DNA of 64,000 bases from NCBI GenBank assembly GCA_039810885.1, contig JBDHXV010000007.1, positions 1 through 64,000 of the forward strand, in the 5' to 3' direction. A program made the translations under genes and the position numbers. The DNA is from BJGO01 sp039810885. GTDB lineage: Bacteria; Bacteroidota; Bacteroidia; Chitinophagales; UBA10324. The notes under the pieces were generated by a model. It saw only the letters and a program-made list of their open reading frames with translations. It searched no databases and was not told the DNA's origin. The stretch's first letter is position 1. The number at the start of each line of letters is the position of its first letter. Positions 1 to 9,323 of this stretch are shown here, one piece after another.

Positions 1-910
1 AACTGACAAATTAGGGTTGACACTAACACTAACTATGACTGTTTTTGAAGATGTACATGTATTTGACCCCTTTCCGGTAACTGTATAAGTTATGTTTGAT
101 GCCGGACTAGCTGTGACACTGTTTCCACTTGTGCTGTTTAATGCCGTAGAAGGTGACCAAGTGTATGTATTTGCGCCACTTACTGTTAACGTTGTGGGTA
201 TTCCTGAGCAAACACTGGCGCTCGATGTCCCAATTAGTGTTGGGCTTGGATTTACTGTTATTGTAAGTGTTTTAGATGACGAGCATCCTGTTGTATTTGT
301 CCCGATAACCGTATATGTCATCGAGGTGTTTGGATTTGCTGTGACGCTGCTTGCCGTTGTGTTGCTTAATGCTGTAGAAGGCGACCAAGTGTACGTATTT
401 GCGCCACTTACATTCATTACAGTTGATGTCCCGGAACATATTGTTGTATTAGAACTTGTTGAAAGTACCGGAGCATTGCTTACATTAACAATTAATGTCT
501 TTTGTGATGTACATCCTGCCGTGTTGGTGCCTGTAATACTATAGGTCGTACTGGTTGAAGGATTGGCACTAACACTTGATCCCGTTGTACTACTTAATCC
601 GCTTGATGGGCTCCAAGTATATGTATTTGCGCCACTTACTGATAATGTTGTCGAGTTACCAGAGCAAGTCGTTGCGCTATTCCCGACTATTCCGGGTAAT
701 GGATTTACGGTAACTAAAATATTTCTAACAACGGTGCATCCGTTTGAGGCGCTTGCTGTAATTGTGTAAGTTGTTGTTGCTTCCGGTGATGCGATTACAC
801 TGGGGCCTGTTGTAATATTTAGCCCGGTTGATGGGGTCCATGTATAAACATTAGCACCTGTAGCGGTTAATGATATGCTTGAATTTATACAAATTGAAGC
901 TGTGGTTGTA
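1..910 (-). repeat. Tandem 228-bp repeats encoding Ig-like units
   Basis: The sequence GCGCCACTTA recurs at 173, 401 and 629, exactly 228 bp (76 codons) apart, and a diverged copy follows about 225 bp on. Flanking bases are also conserved between copies, for example the stretch encoding SGANTYTW. The repeats lie inside the protease gene and encode its stalk of Ig-like domains. They continue beyond the left edge of the window, so the copy number is unknown. Confidence 0.85.
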
Positions 911-2298
911 TTAAGGTTTATTGTAGGCGGTGCATTTACCGTGATTGTTTTTGTAAGACTATCGGATCCGTAAGCATTACTCACTCGCAACTTGACTGTG
1001 TATGTGCCTGAAGTATTAAAGGCGAATGTTGCATTTTGCGTTGTTGCTGTGGCTGGTGTTCCGCCGGTTCTTGTCCATAAATAGGTCGTAGGATTGTTTG
1101 TAGAAGTATTAATGCAGTTTATACTTTCTCCCGCACAAGCAGAGGATGGCAAGTTAAAGTTGGCAATAGGTTTTGCCGAGTTTGAATTGGGGGTTATTGT
1201 TCCATTAATATAAAAGCGCCCAAGACTCCCATAGTCGTTGGGGCCGGTGCCTCCATAATCATTATAATTTGAGTTTCCAACTCCGTCTATTTTTATGTAA
1301 TAAGTACCCGCAGAAAGGTTTGTATATGAAATAGATGAGTTTAAGGTGCTTGTTGGAAAATCGCCGACCAGTATAGCCCCCGAGTTGTTCATTAATGTAA
1401 CACCTGTATGCAACGTCGCGCCTGAGTTTGTAGAAATATTAAAAGAATATGGTCGAGCGTTAAAAACAATATTCGATACTTGTGAAATAGTGAATTTGAA
1501 AAAATCTGAATCTGATGTAGTGCTAATTATTCCTGAATCAGAAACTGCATTGTTAATAATATTTAAAGGGGTCGCCGTTGAGAGGCTATTACCGTGATCG
1601 TCCGGACGATACGTAAATCCATTATTTGTTGTAATTAAGTTCAAATCATCTTGGTCTGAGCCGGAGCATGTGGTGGATGTAGATGCTCCTTTATACCACA
1701 TTACTGCATTATATCCATAGGGTGCTCCCATTATGGGCCCCCAGCCGGTTTGTCCGCTTCCTTTCCCTTGATGATAGGGACTTGTTCTGTTACAAGAAGC
1801 ATCATATTTTCCATGATGACTGAGCCATAAAGTATGACCAATCTCATGTGCTGCAGCATCCGCCACATACTCAGGCCAGGAGGCCAAATTATTTACAAAT
1901 ACCCATGCGGGCTCATAAGCCGGCATTCCGAAACCCCCTATAAAAGATACTCCGCCGGCTGAACCGTACCACGATGACGAAGTGGTTAAAACCACTCGAA
2001 GCCTCTTTGCAGGAGCTGCTGCCTGAAAAACCGAAAGGGCTGTAGTAATATTTAAATCAAATGGGCGATACTTTTCTGCAACACGATTAAAAACTTCAAT
2101 TATCTGTACATTATTAAAACCACTCGATGCCGCATCAATTGTAGAAGCGTACCAGTTTGTATTATTAATAACTTCTCCATCAAAATCTAAGTACACAACG
2201 AATTGGCTCGATGGTAAGCTGCTCAGTGACGGTACTTGTGCAAAGAGAAGCAGGTTATTTAGTAAAAAAGCAACCAGTAGTATGGTAAATCTCTTCAT
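1..2298 (-). CDS. Secreted metzincin-type metallopeptidase with PPC, PKD and Ig-like repeats (3' end outside window)
   Basis: The reading frame starts at ATG 2298 and stays open for 766 codons to the window edge, so the C-terminus (probably a T9SS sorting domain) is missing. A signal peptide (MKRFTILLVAFLLNNLLLFAQ) is followed directly by a catalytic region. The zinc motif is HEIGHTLWLSH (residues 151-161), with a likely Met-turn in GPIMGAPYG. A PPC-like domain follows at about 245-345 (SDSDFFKFTI, AGTYYIKIDGVG), then a PKD-like domain at about 355-450. At least four Ig-like units of about 76 residues come next, each with C-S-G, SGANTYTWSPS and TYT motifs. In the usual HExxHxxGxxH motif the glycine is Trp here. 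It is probably an extracellular or surface protease. It lies 38 bp downstream of a small secreted protein and may be co-transcribed with it. Confidence 0.85.
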   Translation of the reverse strand, partial: MKRFTILLVAFLLNNLLLFAQVPSLSSLPSSQFVVYLDFDGEVINNTNWYASTIDAASSGFNNVQIIEVFNRVAEKYRPFDLNITTALSVFQAAAPAKRLRVVLTTSSSWYGSAGGVSFIGGFGMPAYEPAWVFVNNLASWPEYVADAAAHEIGHTLWLSHHGKYDASCNRTSPYHQGKGSGQTGWGPIMGAPYGYNAVMWYKGASTSTTCSGSDQDDLNLITTNNGFTYRPDDHGNSLSTATPLNIINNAVSDSGIISTTSDSDFFKFTISQVSNIVFNARPYSFNISTNSGATLHTGVTLMNNSGAILVGDFPTSTLNSSISYTNLSAGTYYIKIDGVGNSNYNDYGGTGPNDYGSLGRFYINGTITPNSNSAKPIANFNLPSSACAGESINCINTSTNNPTTYLWTRTGGTPATATTQNATFAFNTSGTYTVKLRVSNAYGSDSLTKTITVNAPPTINLNTTTASICINSSISLTATGANVYTWTPSTGLNITTGPSVIASPEATTTYTITASASNGCTVVRNILVTVNPLPGIVGNSATTCSGNSTTLSVSGANTYTWSPSSGLSSTTGSSVSANPSTSTTYSITGTNTAGCTSQKTLIVNVSNAPVLSTSSNTTICSGTSTVMNVSGANTYTWSPSTALSNTTASSVTANPNTSMTYTVIGTNTTGCSSSKTLTITVNPSPTLIGTSSASVCSGIPTTLTVSGANTYTWSPSTALNSTSGNSVTASPASNITYTVTGKGSNTCTSSKTVIVSVSVNPNLSV

Positions 2299-2336
2299 GT
2301 TGTTGTTAAGGCTTTTGGAAGATGAGTAATGAAGAA

Positions 2337-2789
2337 TTATTCGACGACAATATTTTCAGTATCGGTCTTTGTAAAAACAAACTCCCGTTCATTGAACGAG
2401 GTCAGTTGATAAGCGTCAGAGTATGCATGATTCACAATATGAGCGCGGTATAACACCTTGCCGTTCTTATATGTTTTATTCACATTAAATAAAGTGCCCT
2501 TAGGTAAATTATTTATGACATAAGCAATCGTTTCACTACCATCCTCCCATTGTTGGCGTTTTACAAATGTCAATTCCATTTGTGTCCTATCATCCAACGA
2601 TATGTGCATATTTGTTTGTGATTTTTCTTGCAACATCTGATTCATTTCCGCAGTAGATAGTCGGAAAGATATAGGCCAGGATTGCAGCATCTTGGGCAGT
2701 TCTTTTTGGCGAAATACAGATGGCTGTGCAACGACAGAAAGCGAACACACAGCGATTAAAACGGATACAACAAGGATGCGCTTTTTCAT
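2337..2789 (-). CDS. Small secreted protein of unknown function, possibly a stand-alone protease pro-domain
   Basis: This 150-residue protein has a clear signal peptide (MKKRILVVSVLIAVCSLSVVAQ) and no membrane segment afterwards. I do not recognise a named domain. The middle (FRLSTAEMNQML, then GSETIAYVINNLPKG) and the end (GKVLYRAHIVNHAYSDAYQL, FVFTKTDTENIVVE) have the alternating beta layout seen in propeptides of secreted reprolysin-like peptidases. The protease gene 38 bp downstream lacks such a propeptide. The gene pair and the pattern suggest a separately encoded inhibitor or pro-domain, but this is inference. Translation and secretion look sound; function is open. Confidence 0.6.
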   Translation of the reverse strand: MKKRILVVSVLIAVCSLSVVAQPSVFRQKELPKMLQSWPISFRLSTAEMNQMLQEKSQTNMHISLDDRTQMELTFVKRQQWEDGSETIAYVINNLPKGTLFNVNKTYKNGKVLYRAHIVNHAYSDAYQLTSFNEREFVFTKTDTENIVVE

Positions 2790-2986
2790 TTTAGCTTTTT
2801 ATGTTTATTCGATGAGGTTGTGTAATTGTGCGATGAAATTGTGTTTTTCGCCGTTCAAATATTCTTTTTATTTTAAAATGGCGTTAGTTTATTTGTCCAC
2901 ATCTTATGCACACTATCTATAATCGGCATAAAACAGAACTGCAAATGATGCTTTTACTAACTTCACCCGCCATTTGATTTTTTTAT

Positions 2987-4330
2987 ATGAAACATCTTCT
3001 GATAACCGCTTCATTCGCAACAGTACTATTATACAGTGCCTGCACCTCTAATCATAAATTAACGGATAAAAACAACGTTATGAACAAAATATATAGGCAG
3101 CCTACAAACATCGAGCGTATAGTGATGTATCAGGTGTTCGTGCGCAACTTTTCTAAAGAAGGTTCTTTTAATGCCCTTACTCATCGCCTAAATGACTTAA
3201 AGGCTTTAGGTGTAAACACTCTATGGCTTATGCCAATTCAACCTACCGGATTAAAGCAGCACAAGGGTACTTATGGCTCTCCCTATGCGATTAAAGACTA
3301 TACGGCAGTGCATCCCGACTATGGCACTAAAGAAGATTTTAAAAAACTGGTCGATTCGTGTCATTCTTTGGGTTTAAATATTATCATTGACTTAGTAGCC
3401 AATCACACATCGTGGGATTGTAAGTGGATCACTGAACATCCGGATTGGTACATACACGACAGCAACGGTCACATTGTATCACCCGTGCCCGACTGGACAG
3501 ATGTAGCCGATTTAAATTATGATAACTCTGCAATGCGCACAGAGATGATTAAAGACATGAAGTATTGGGTTGAGGAGTTTGACATAGATGGCTATCGTTG
3601 TGATGTTGCCGAAATGGTTCCAAATGATTTTTGGAAATCGGCCATTGATAGTTTGAAAAAGATTAAGCCTGTGATTATGCTTGCCGAAGGAGCAAAGCCT
3701 GACTTATATGAGGCCGGCTTTCAAATAACCTACGGGTGGGACTTTTATCACAACCTTAAACAGGTTTTTAATAATAAAGCGGGGCTGGCAAAACTAGACT
3801 CTGTATTAGCCAAAGAAAAAGTTCAATATCCGACCCACTTTAAACAACTGCGATTTATCACCAATCATGACGAGAACAGTTGGGATAACGTGCCCCAAAA
3901 TTTGTTTGTTAATCTCGATGGGACAAAGGCGGCTTTTGTTATTTCTGCCTGCATACCGGGTGTTCCTTTAGTATATAATGGTCAGGAAGTGGGGTATCCA
4001 GAAAAAATAAACTTATTTGAGAAGTATTCAATAGATTATAGTGCGAATCCTGAATTAACTAAATTTTATGTTGACATACTCCATCTTAAAGAGCATCCTG
4101 CGCTATTTGAGAATAGCATTACAAGGATAGATATCAAAAACAATGATGTTTATGCATTTGTTAGTGAGGGGCATGGGCAGAGGGTACTTGTTGTTGTCAA
4201 TGTGCGAAATAGACCATCCGCTTTCCACATCTCCAAAGAATTTACTCCTTTAAAAAATCTGTTTGGATACAACATAAGCGATCAAACACAAGTTTTGCCC
4301 ACCTTTGCTTACAGCATTTCTCAACTTTAA
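2987..4330 (+). CDS. Alpha-amylase family (GH13) lipoprotein
   Basis: A GH13 alpha-glucan hydrolase or transferase of 447 residues. The N-terminus is a lipoprotein signal with lipobox LYSAC and Cys19 as the lipidation site, so it should sit in the periplasm or on the outer membrane. The (beta/alpha)8 signature regions are in order: DLVANH (135-140), GYRCDVAEM with nucleophile Asp206, LAEGA with acid/base Glu234, and TNHDE with Asp295. A C-terminal beta domain follows. It overlaps or abuts the GH31 alpha-glucosidase downstream, so the two probably degrade the same maltodextrin or starch fragments together. No SusC/SusD pair is present nearby. Exact substrate cannot be read from sequence. Confidence 0.9.
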   Translation: MKHLLITASFATVLLYSACTSNHKLTDKNNVMNKIYRQPTNIERIVMYQVFVRNFSKEGSFNALTHRLNDLKALGVNTLWLMPIQPTGLKQHKGTYGSPYAIKDYTAVHPDYGTKEDFKKLVDSCHSLGLNIIIDLVANHTSWDCKWITEHPDWYIHDSNGHIVSPVPDWTDVADLNYDNSAMRTEMIKDMKYWVEEFDIDGYRCDVAEMVPNDFWKSAIDSLKKIKPVIMLAEGAKPDLYEAGFQITYGWDFYHNLKQVFNNKAGLAKLDSVLAKEKVQYPTHFKQLRFITNHDENSWDNVPQNLFVNLDGTKAAFVISACIPGVPLVYNGQEVGYPEKINLFEKYSIDYSANPELTKFYVDILHLKEHPALFENSITRIDIKNNDVYAFVSEGHGQRVLVVVNVRNRPSAFHISKEFTPLKNLFGYNISDQTQVLPTFAYSISQL

Positions 4331-6770
4331 TTCTCGTTTTGTGAATAAAAATCTTCTTCGACATGACCCCGCAATAAAATCCGTGGGAAGTATAGCGAAT
4401 GCTACCACTATAGAAAACGGATATCTTTTCGCTTGCGAAAATGCCCTGGTTAAACTTGAACTATTTAATGCCGGCACCGTTCGGGTTAATACGATTCGTG
4501 CGAATAAAGAATTTGAGAAATTTTCTTACGTCGTTAACGGCACTCCTATTTATACTCCCCATGAATACTTTGAAGAGAGCGATTATATATTAATTCAAAC
4601 AGCAAAGATTAAAATTCGAATTAACAAGAATCCGTTACGTGTACAATTCTTAACTCTTCAAGGACAAATTATTAATCAAGATCATCCATCGTTCGGAACA
4701 AGTTGGATTGGGAGCGAAATTGCTTCTTACAAGAGCATTCAACCAAATGAAATTTTTGTCGGTTTGGGAGAAAAGACCGGCAATCTAAATCGGCGCGGAA
4801 GCTATTACACGCATTGGAACACAGACTACTTCGCCTACCCTACTAACGGCGACCCGCTTTATGTTTCTACTCCCTTTTTTATTGGCATACATGGTGGACT
4901 TTGTTACGGGCTTTTTTACAATAACTCTTATAATTCCAAAATGGACTTTGGTGCCAGTAACGACCGCTTCACCTCGTTTAGTGCTGCTGATGGTGAGATG
5001 GATTACTATTTTTTTTATGATGACACAATCTCCGGCATCCTAAGTCAATACACCTCACTTACCGGACACATGCACCTGCCTCCTCTGTGGTCTTTAGGAT
5101 TTCAGCAGTGCCGCTACAGTTATTATCCCGATAAAGAAGTGTTAAATGTGGCGCGCACATTTAGAGAAAAAGACATACCCGCCGATGTCATATACTTAGA
5201 TATCCATTATATGGACAAGTATAAGGTCTTTACATGGCATCCCGAACATTTTGCCAATCCAGATGAAATGATTGAACAATTGAGTGAGATAGGATTTCAT
5301 ACAGTATTAATTTTAGATCCCGGAGTTAAGATTGAAAGCGGATATACTATTTACGAAGAGGGAATAGAAAAAAATCTTTTTCTCAAATATCCCGATGGCG
5401 ATTTATATCGCGGAGATGTTTGGCCGGGAAAGTGCCACTTTCCTGACTTTTCTAATCCCGAAACCCGACTATGGTGGGGAGAAAAATATGCTCCCTTAAT
5501 ACAATCCGGCATTGAGGGCTTTTGGAATGATATGAATGAGCCTGCAACATGGGGAAAGAGTATTCCCGACATGGTAGAGTTTAACTATGAGGGTATCGGA
5601 GCAACACACCGCAAGGCACATAATCTTTACGGATTATTGATGGCGCGCAGCACGTATGAGGGTACCAAAGAGCGGTTAATGGGTAAACGTCCTTTTGTAC
5701 TCACACGCAGCGGATTTAGTGGCATTCAACGATATGCGGCCGTATGGACAGGAGATAATATAGCCTCTGACGAGCACATGTTTTGCGGGGTGCGCTTGGT
5801 TAATAGCCTGGGGTTAGCCGGTATTCCATTTGCAGGATATGATGTGGGCGGATTTGCAGGTGAAGCCAGCCCCGAGCTTTTTGCAAGATGGATTGCTCTG
5901 GGAGCATTTTCGCCATTTTTTCGCTGCCACAGCATGATTAATAGTCGAGACGCGGAGCCTTGGTCCTTCGGCGAAGAAGTAGAAGAAATATCTCGAAACT
6001 ATATCAAGCTGCGATACCGACTCCTTCCTTATATCTATTCTACATTTTATGAGGCTTCACAAAGTGGGGTGCCCGTGCAACGCAGCCTTGTTCTAAATTA
6101 TATGAACGATGCTCGCATTTATTCAACTGACTATCAAAACGAATACTTGTTTGGCTCCTCTTTTCTGATTGCACCCATCTCGTCAACACAAGTATTATCT
6201 AAGATATATTTACCCGAAGGATTTTGGTATGATTTCTTTACAGATAAAGCCCACGATGGCAATAGTGAAATCATAATTGATACACCCAAAGGCAGCCTGC
6301 CGGTACTGGTAAAGGGTGGCTCCATTATACCCATGCAATCTGCCGTTGCACATACAGGTGTTGAAGGAGATGATACAATGGAAATTCATCTATACAATGG
6401 AGTACTGAAAAATTCTTTTACTTATTATGAAGATGACGGCTCAACATTCGCTTATGAGGAGCTTCAATATTATTTGAGAGAAATAATTTTAGATTCAGAG
6501 ATCAAACAACTTTCATTAAAGGCCAAGAGTGGGCAATACCATAGCAGATTTAAGAGTGCCCGCATTTATTTTCATGGATTTAAGATGGAGAGGCCCATTC
6601 AGAAAAATGGCCTTGCATTAACTTTACGATATACTGATTATCGTTTTGTTTTACCTCTTTCCAACTTTGACCCTTGGGATAAAGAGCAAGACGCAAGCAA
6701 AATGATAAGGGATTTGCCCTATGTGCAGATCGCTCTGAGCGATGAGGAGATTATTCTGTGTTGGAGGTAA
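4305..6770 (+). CDS. GH31 alpha-glucosidase (TIM-barrel alpha-xylosidase/glucosidase family)
   Basis: A complete GH31 enzyme that removes terminal alpha-glucose (possibly alpha-xylose) from oligosaccharides. An N-terminal beta-sandwich (about 20-250) precedes the barrel. The nucleophile is Asp409 in WNDMNEP (407-413), and the acid/base is probably Asp484 in WTGDN (481-485). The segment FRCHSMINSRDAEPW is typical of the family, and a C-terminal beta domain (DUF5110-like) follows. Starting at ATG 4305 gives a 26-bp overlap with the GH13 gene; an in-frame GTG at 4341 would leave a 10-bp gap and is equally plausible. I see no signal peptide, so it may be cytoplasmic and act on imported oligosaccharides produced by the upstream lipoprotein. 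Confidence 0.9.
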   Translation: MLTAFLNFNSRFVNKNLLRHDPAIKSVGSIANATTIENGYLFACENALVKLELFNAGTVRVNTIRANKEFEKFSYVVNGTPIYTPHEYFEESDYILIQTAKIKIRINKNPLRVQFLTLQGQIINQDHPSFGTSWIGSEIASYKSIQPNEIFVGLGEKTGNLNRRGSYYTHWNTDYFAYPTNGDPLYVSTPFFIGIHGGLCYGLFYNNSYNSKMDFGASNDRFTSFSAADGEMDYYFFYDDTISGILSQYTSLTGHMHLPPLWSLGFQQCRYSYYPDKEVLNVARTFREKDIPADVIYLDIHYMDKYKVFTWHPEHFANPDEMIEQLSEIGFHTVLILDPGVKIESGYTIYEEGIEKNLFLKYPDGDLYRGDVWPGKCHFPDFSNPETRLWWGEKYAPLIQSGIEGFWNDMNEPATWGKSIPDMVEFNYEGIGATHRKAHNLYGLLMARSTYEGTKERLMGKRPFVLTRSGFSGIQRYAAVWTGDNIASDEHMFCGVRLVNSLGLAGIPFAGYDVGGFAGEASPELFARWIALGAFSPFFRCHSMINSRDAEPWSFGEEVEEISRNYIKLRYRLLPYIYSTFYEASQSGVPVQRSLVLNYMNDARIYSTDYQNEYLFGSSFLIAPISSTQVLSKIYLPEGFWYDFFTDKAHDGNSEIIIDTPKGSLPVLVKGGSIIPMQSAVAHTGVEGDDTMEIHLYNGVLKNSFTYYEDDGSTFAYEELQYYLREIILDSEIKQLSLKAKSGQYHSRFKSARIYFHGFKMERPIQKNGLALTLRYTDYRFVLPLSNFDPWDKEQDASKMIRDLPYVQIALSDEEIILCWR

Positions 6771-6960
6771 TAACTCATTTTTGTTTTAATAGGAATTGAA
6801 TGAGAAATATCAATGAGACATTGATTTTAATAAAAAATGGCACTACGCAGTATTATCCTTATCAGATCTGTTGCTTAAATCAAAACCTTATTTCTCAGGC
6901 TTAACATTAATTTTACTAAGTCTGTTTATAGATTGATTGAAACGGACCTAATATTTTACA

Positions 6961-7737
6961 ATGAACGATTTAGAAAAATATTTTCGAGAGAAGAATAAAC
7001 GCCTTATTCACAAATGGTCTCATTATTTTGATATTTATGAGAGGCACTTCAGCCGATTTAGAAATAAAGAGATCGTCGTTCTTGAAATCGGTATTTCGCA
7101 GGGCGGAAGCCTGCAAATGTGGAAAGACTATTTTGGTCCTAAGGCACGGATTTATGGCATTGACATAGATCCACGATGTAAAGATTTAGAAGAAGAAAAT
7201 ATCAATATATTCATTGGCTCTCAGTCCGATCGTGATTTTTTGCGACAGGTTAAAAAGCAAATACCTCAAATTGATATTCTTATTGATGACGGAGGGCACA
7301 CAATGAGGCAACAAATCGTCACGTTTGAAGAAATGTTTGATGCCGTTAAAGAGAGCGGGGTATATCTGTGTGAAGACACACACACCTCTTACTGGCTCGA
7401 GTATGGCGGCGGTTACAAACGGCATGGTACATTTATAGAATATACAAAGAATTTTATTGATTACATCAACGCCTATCACTCGGAGCAAAAGTTATTTAAG
7501 CCCAATAGTTTTACCCGCTCAGTAGATTCTGTGCATTATTATGATAGCATCGTCGTAATTGAGAAAAGAAAAAGAGACAAGCCGCTAAATGAAATGGCGG
7601 GCACAATATCGTTTCCTCGTCATTTACCGCCTGAAGGCCGCTATAATATATACAAGACACTTGTCAGAGAGAAAAGTCTCATAGCAATCAATAAATTTTT
7701 ACGTTTCTTCCGCTTCGGCGGTTTTATCTTGAGATAA
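6961..7737 (+). CDS. Class I SAM-dependent methyltransferase, sugar O-methyltransferase type
   Basis: The Rossmann fold has SAM motif I EIGISQGGS (42-50), an acidic end of strand 2 (GIDIDPRC) and a metal-site-like IDDGGH (108-113), followed by CEDTHTSYW. This combination resembles the macrolide/rhamnosyl sugar O-methyltransferases (MycE/ElmMI-like) and the cephalosporin-hydroxylase-like group. The 258-residue length fits. It is a monocistronic gene between AT-rich spacers and has no obvious partner. A glycan or secondary-metabolite sugar is a likely target, but this is inferred from family only. Confidence 0.75.
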   Translation: MNDLEKYFREKNKRLIHKWSHYFDIYERHFSRFRNKEIVVLEIGISQGGSLQMWKDYFGPKARIYGIDIDPRCKDLEEENINIFIGSQSDRDFLRQVKKQIPQIDILIDDGGHTMRQQIVTFEEMFDAVKESGVYLCEDTHTSYWLEYGGGYKRHGTFIEYTKNFIDYINAYHSEQKLFKPNSFTRSVDSVHYYDSIVVIEKRKRDKPLNEMAGTISFPRHLPPEGRYNIYKTLVREKSLIAINKFLRFFRFGGFILR

Positions 7738-8105
7738 TACCAGTTGGTCGTAAAGTGGCTAGAATGTAATTTCATTACCGCTGCTGTTCGGCATAATTTA
7801 AAATATAAATACAGAATTTTGGGGTGCTGCATCTGAAGCGACAAATTCCTTTTTAAGGTTAATAATGTCAATATAAATAAGTATGATAGGAGTTTGATAC
7901 AATATCTAAATAAATAATGTGCTGGCTCATGAATATGTAGCATAATATCCAAATTAATTATTGGCAAGGTGGCACTTTACGTCTTATTGAATCTCTATCT
8001 GACCTCTTGTTAGAAAGAGGGCTTCGTATTAAATGCCGATTATTGTTACTCAGATACAGATTGCTCCATTAATAATAAATTTGATTCTCGTTAACTGTAT
8101 AAATA
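7738..8105. other. Noncoding AT-rich spacer
   Basis: This spacer separates two same-strand methyltransferase genes. I find no credible gene, tRNA or repeat in it. The only structure seen is a weak 6-bp hairpin (CCTCTT at 8003-8008 with AAGAGG at 8015-8020) without a T tract, so I do not call it a terminator. Confidence 0.4.
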
Positions 8106-8750
8106 ATGGAAGAACAATGGCTTAAGCAGTGGAACAATCGGTTTAGCAAAGAAGATTATGCATACGGAGAGCTACCTAATGAATTTTTAAAAGAGCAGTT
8201 GAAAAAATTTATACCCGGTGAAATTCTGTTCGGTGCTGAAGGAGAGGGTCGAAATTCAGTTTACGCTGCCCGTTTCGGTTGGAATGTCTGTGCTTTCGAC
8301 ATCAGTATCGAAGGAAAGAAAAAAGCACTTCGTCTTGCTGAAAAAAACAACGTGGTTATAGATTACCGTATAGGCGCTTTGCCTGAATTAGGTTTTAAAA
8401 ACGAACAGTTTGATGTGGTAGCACTAATTTATGCCCACTTCCCACCAAATATTCGCGCCGAGTATCACCACTTACTCAATTCATACTTACGAGAAGGTGG
8501 ACACATTCTCTTTGAAGCATTTGGTAAAAACCACCTCGAGTACAGGCGCCGTAATGAGAAAGTTGGGGGGCCTTCAGATTATAACATGCTTTTTTCAAAA
8601 GAAGAATTGACTACCGCATTCAATAACTTTGACATCATTAAGTTAGAAGAAAAGGTTGTTGAATTAAACGAAGGGACATATCATGTCGGCTTAGGTTCCG
8701 TTATTCGGTTTGTAGGAAAAAAAACGAGGCCACCCTCAGTTCAAAAATAA
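8106..8750 (+). CDS. Class I SAM-dependent methyltransferase (TehB/thiopurine-methyltransferase-like)
   Basis: A 214-residue cytosolic methyltransferase. The N-terminus WNNRFSKEDYAYGELPNEFL matches the start of a common bacterial family whose members are often labelled tellurite-resistance or thiopurine methyltransferases. Motif I is GAEGEGRNSVYAA (43-55), where GEGRN is diagnostic. AFDIS follows as the acidic strand-2 motif and FDVVALIYAHF as motif IV. It is followed after 13 bp by a small secreted protein gene. The physiological substrate is unknown. Confidence 0.8.
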   Translation: MEEQWLKQWNNRFSKEDYAYGELPNEFLKEQLKKFIPGEILFGAEGEGRNSVYAARFGWNVCAFDISIEGKKKALRLAEKNNVVIDYRIGALPELGFKNEQFDVVALIYAHFPPNIRAEYHHLLNSYLREGGHILFEAFGKNHLEYRRRNEKVGGPSDYNMLFSKEELTTAFNNFDIIKLEEKVVELNEGTYHVGLGSVIRFVGKKTRPPSVQK

Positions 8751-8763
8751 TTCGTGCGATTTT

Positions 8764-9306
8764 ATGAAATCCTTCTTTTTGCTTTGTCTCTGCTTTTTTG
8801 TTTTCTCTGTTTGTTTTGGTCAGGCGCATCAGAAGATTAGACTTCTGTATAGCAGCGCCGATATTACAAATATTGCTGATGACACTATACAAGTAAAAAG
8901 AATTCGTGTGGCGTTGCACTCGAACTCAATTATCGTTCGTCTGACAAATAAAACACGGCTCGCATTCCCTACCGATAGAATTTGGGGATACCGCGAAAAA
9001 GGTAATGTCATATATCGCTACTACCAAGGTGAGTTTTACAGAGTAATGCAAGTAGATACACTAGTTGTTTATGCTAAATGGGTATCTGGCTATAAGTCGG
9101 GGCACTATAATTATTATTTAAGCATTGGCTTAAATCAAGAATTGCATCGCTTAGATATGAAAAATTTAAAAAATCTCTTTGCCGGTAATCTCTGTTTTCT
9201 ACAAAAGATGCGTTATGAATTAAAATGGTATCAGGATTATTCCTCCTATGATTATTCAAATAAATCCTATAGAGTTATTGAATTCTTTAAAGACTGCATC
9301 AATTGA
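8764..9306 (+). CDS. Secreted protein of unknown function
   Basis: This 180-residue protein has an N-terminal signal peptide (MKSFFLLCLCFFVFSVCFGQ) and then a mainly beta, Tyr- and Lys-rich sequence. RLAFPTDRIWGYREKGNVIYRYY and YYLSIGLNQEL resemble small secreted proteins common in Bacteroidota, but I recognise no domain. It follows the methyltransferase by 13 bp, so co-transcription is likely. It ends 17 bp before the stop codon of the convergent infB. Confidence 0.6.
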   Translation: MKSFFLLCLCFFVFSVCFGQAHQKIRLLYSSADITNIADDTIQVKRIRVALHSNSIIVRLTNKTRLAFPTDRIWGYREKGNVIYRYYQGEFYRVMQVDTLVVYAKWVSGYKSGHYNYYLSIGLNQELHRLDMKNLKNLFAGNLCFLQKMRYELKWYQDYSSYDYSNKSYRVIEFFKDCIN

Positions 9307-9323
9307 TTGTGGCTTAACAGAAG

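Noticed and set aside
92..769. Plus-strand open frames rich in Val/Leu opposite the protease repeats
   Set aside because: They are antisense shadows of the 76-codon repeats; the minus-strand frame carries the signal peptide, zinc motif and domains.
1..910. Regularly spaced repeats that might suggest a CRISPR array
   Set aside because: The period is 228 bp, the repeats are coding and in frame, and there are no short identical repeats with unique spacers.
7641..7967. 108-codon minus-strand frame between the two methyltransferases
   Set aside because: Overlaps the 3' end of the first methyltransferase, is rich in Leu/Tyr with no domain, and has no visible promoter.
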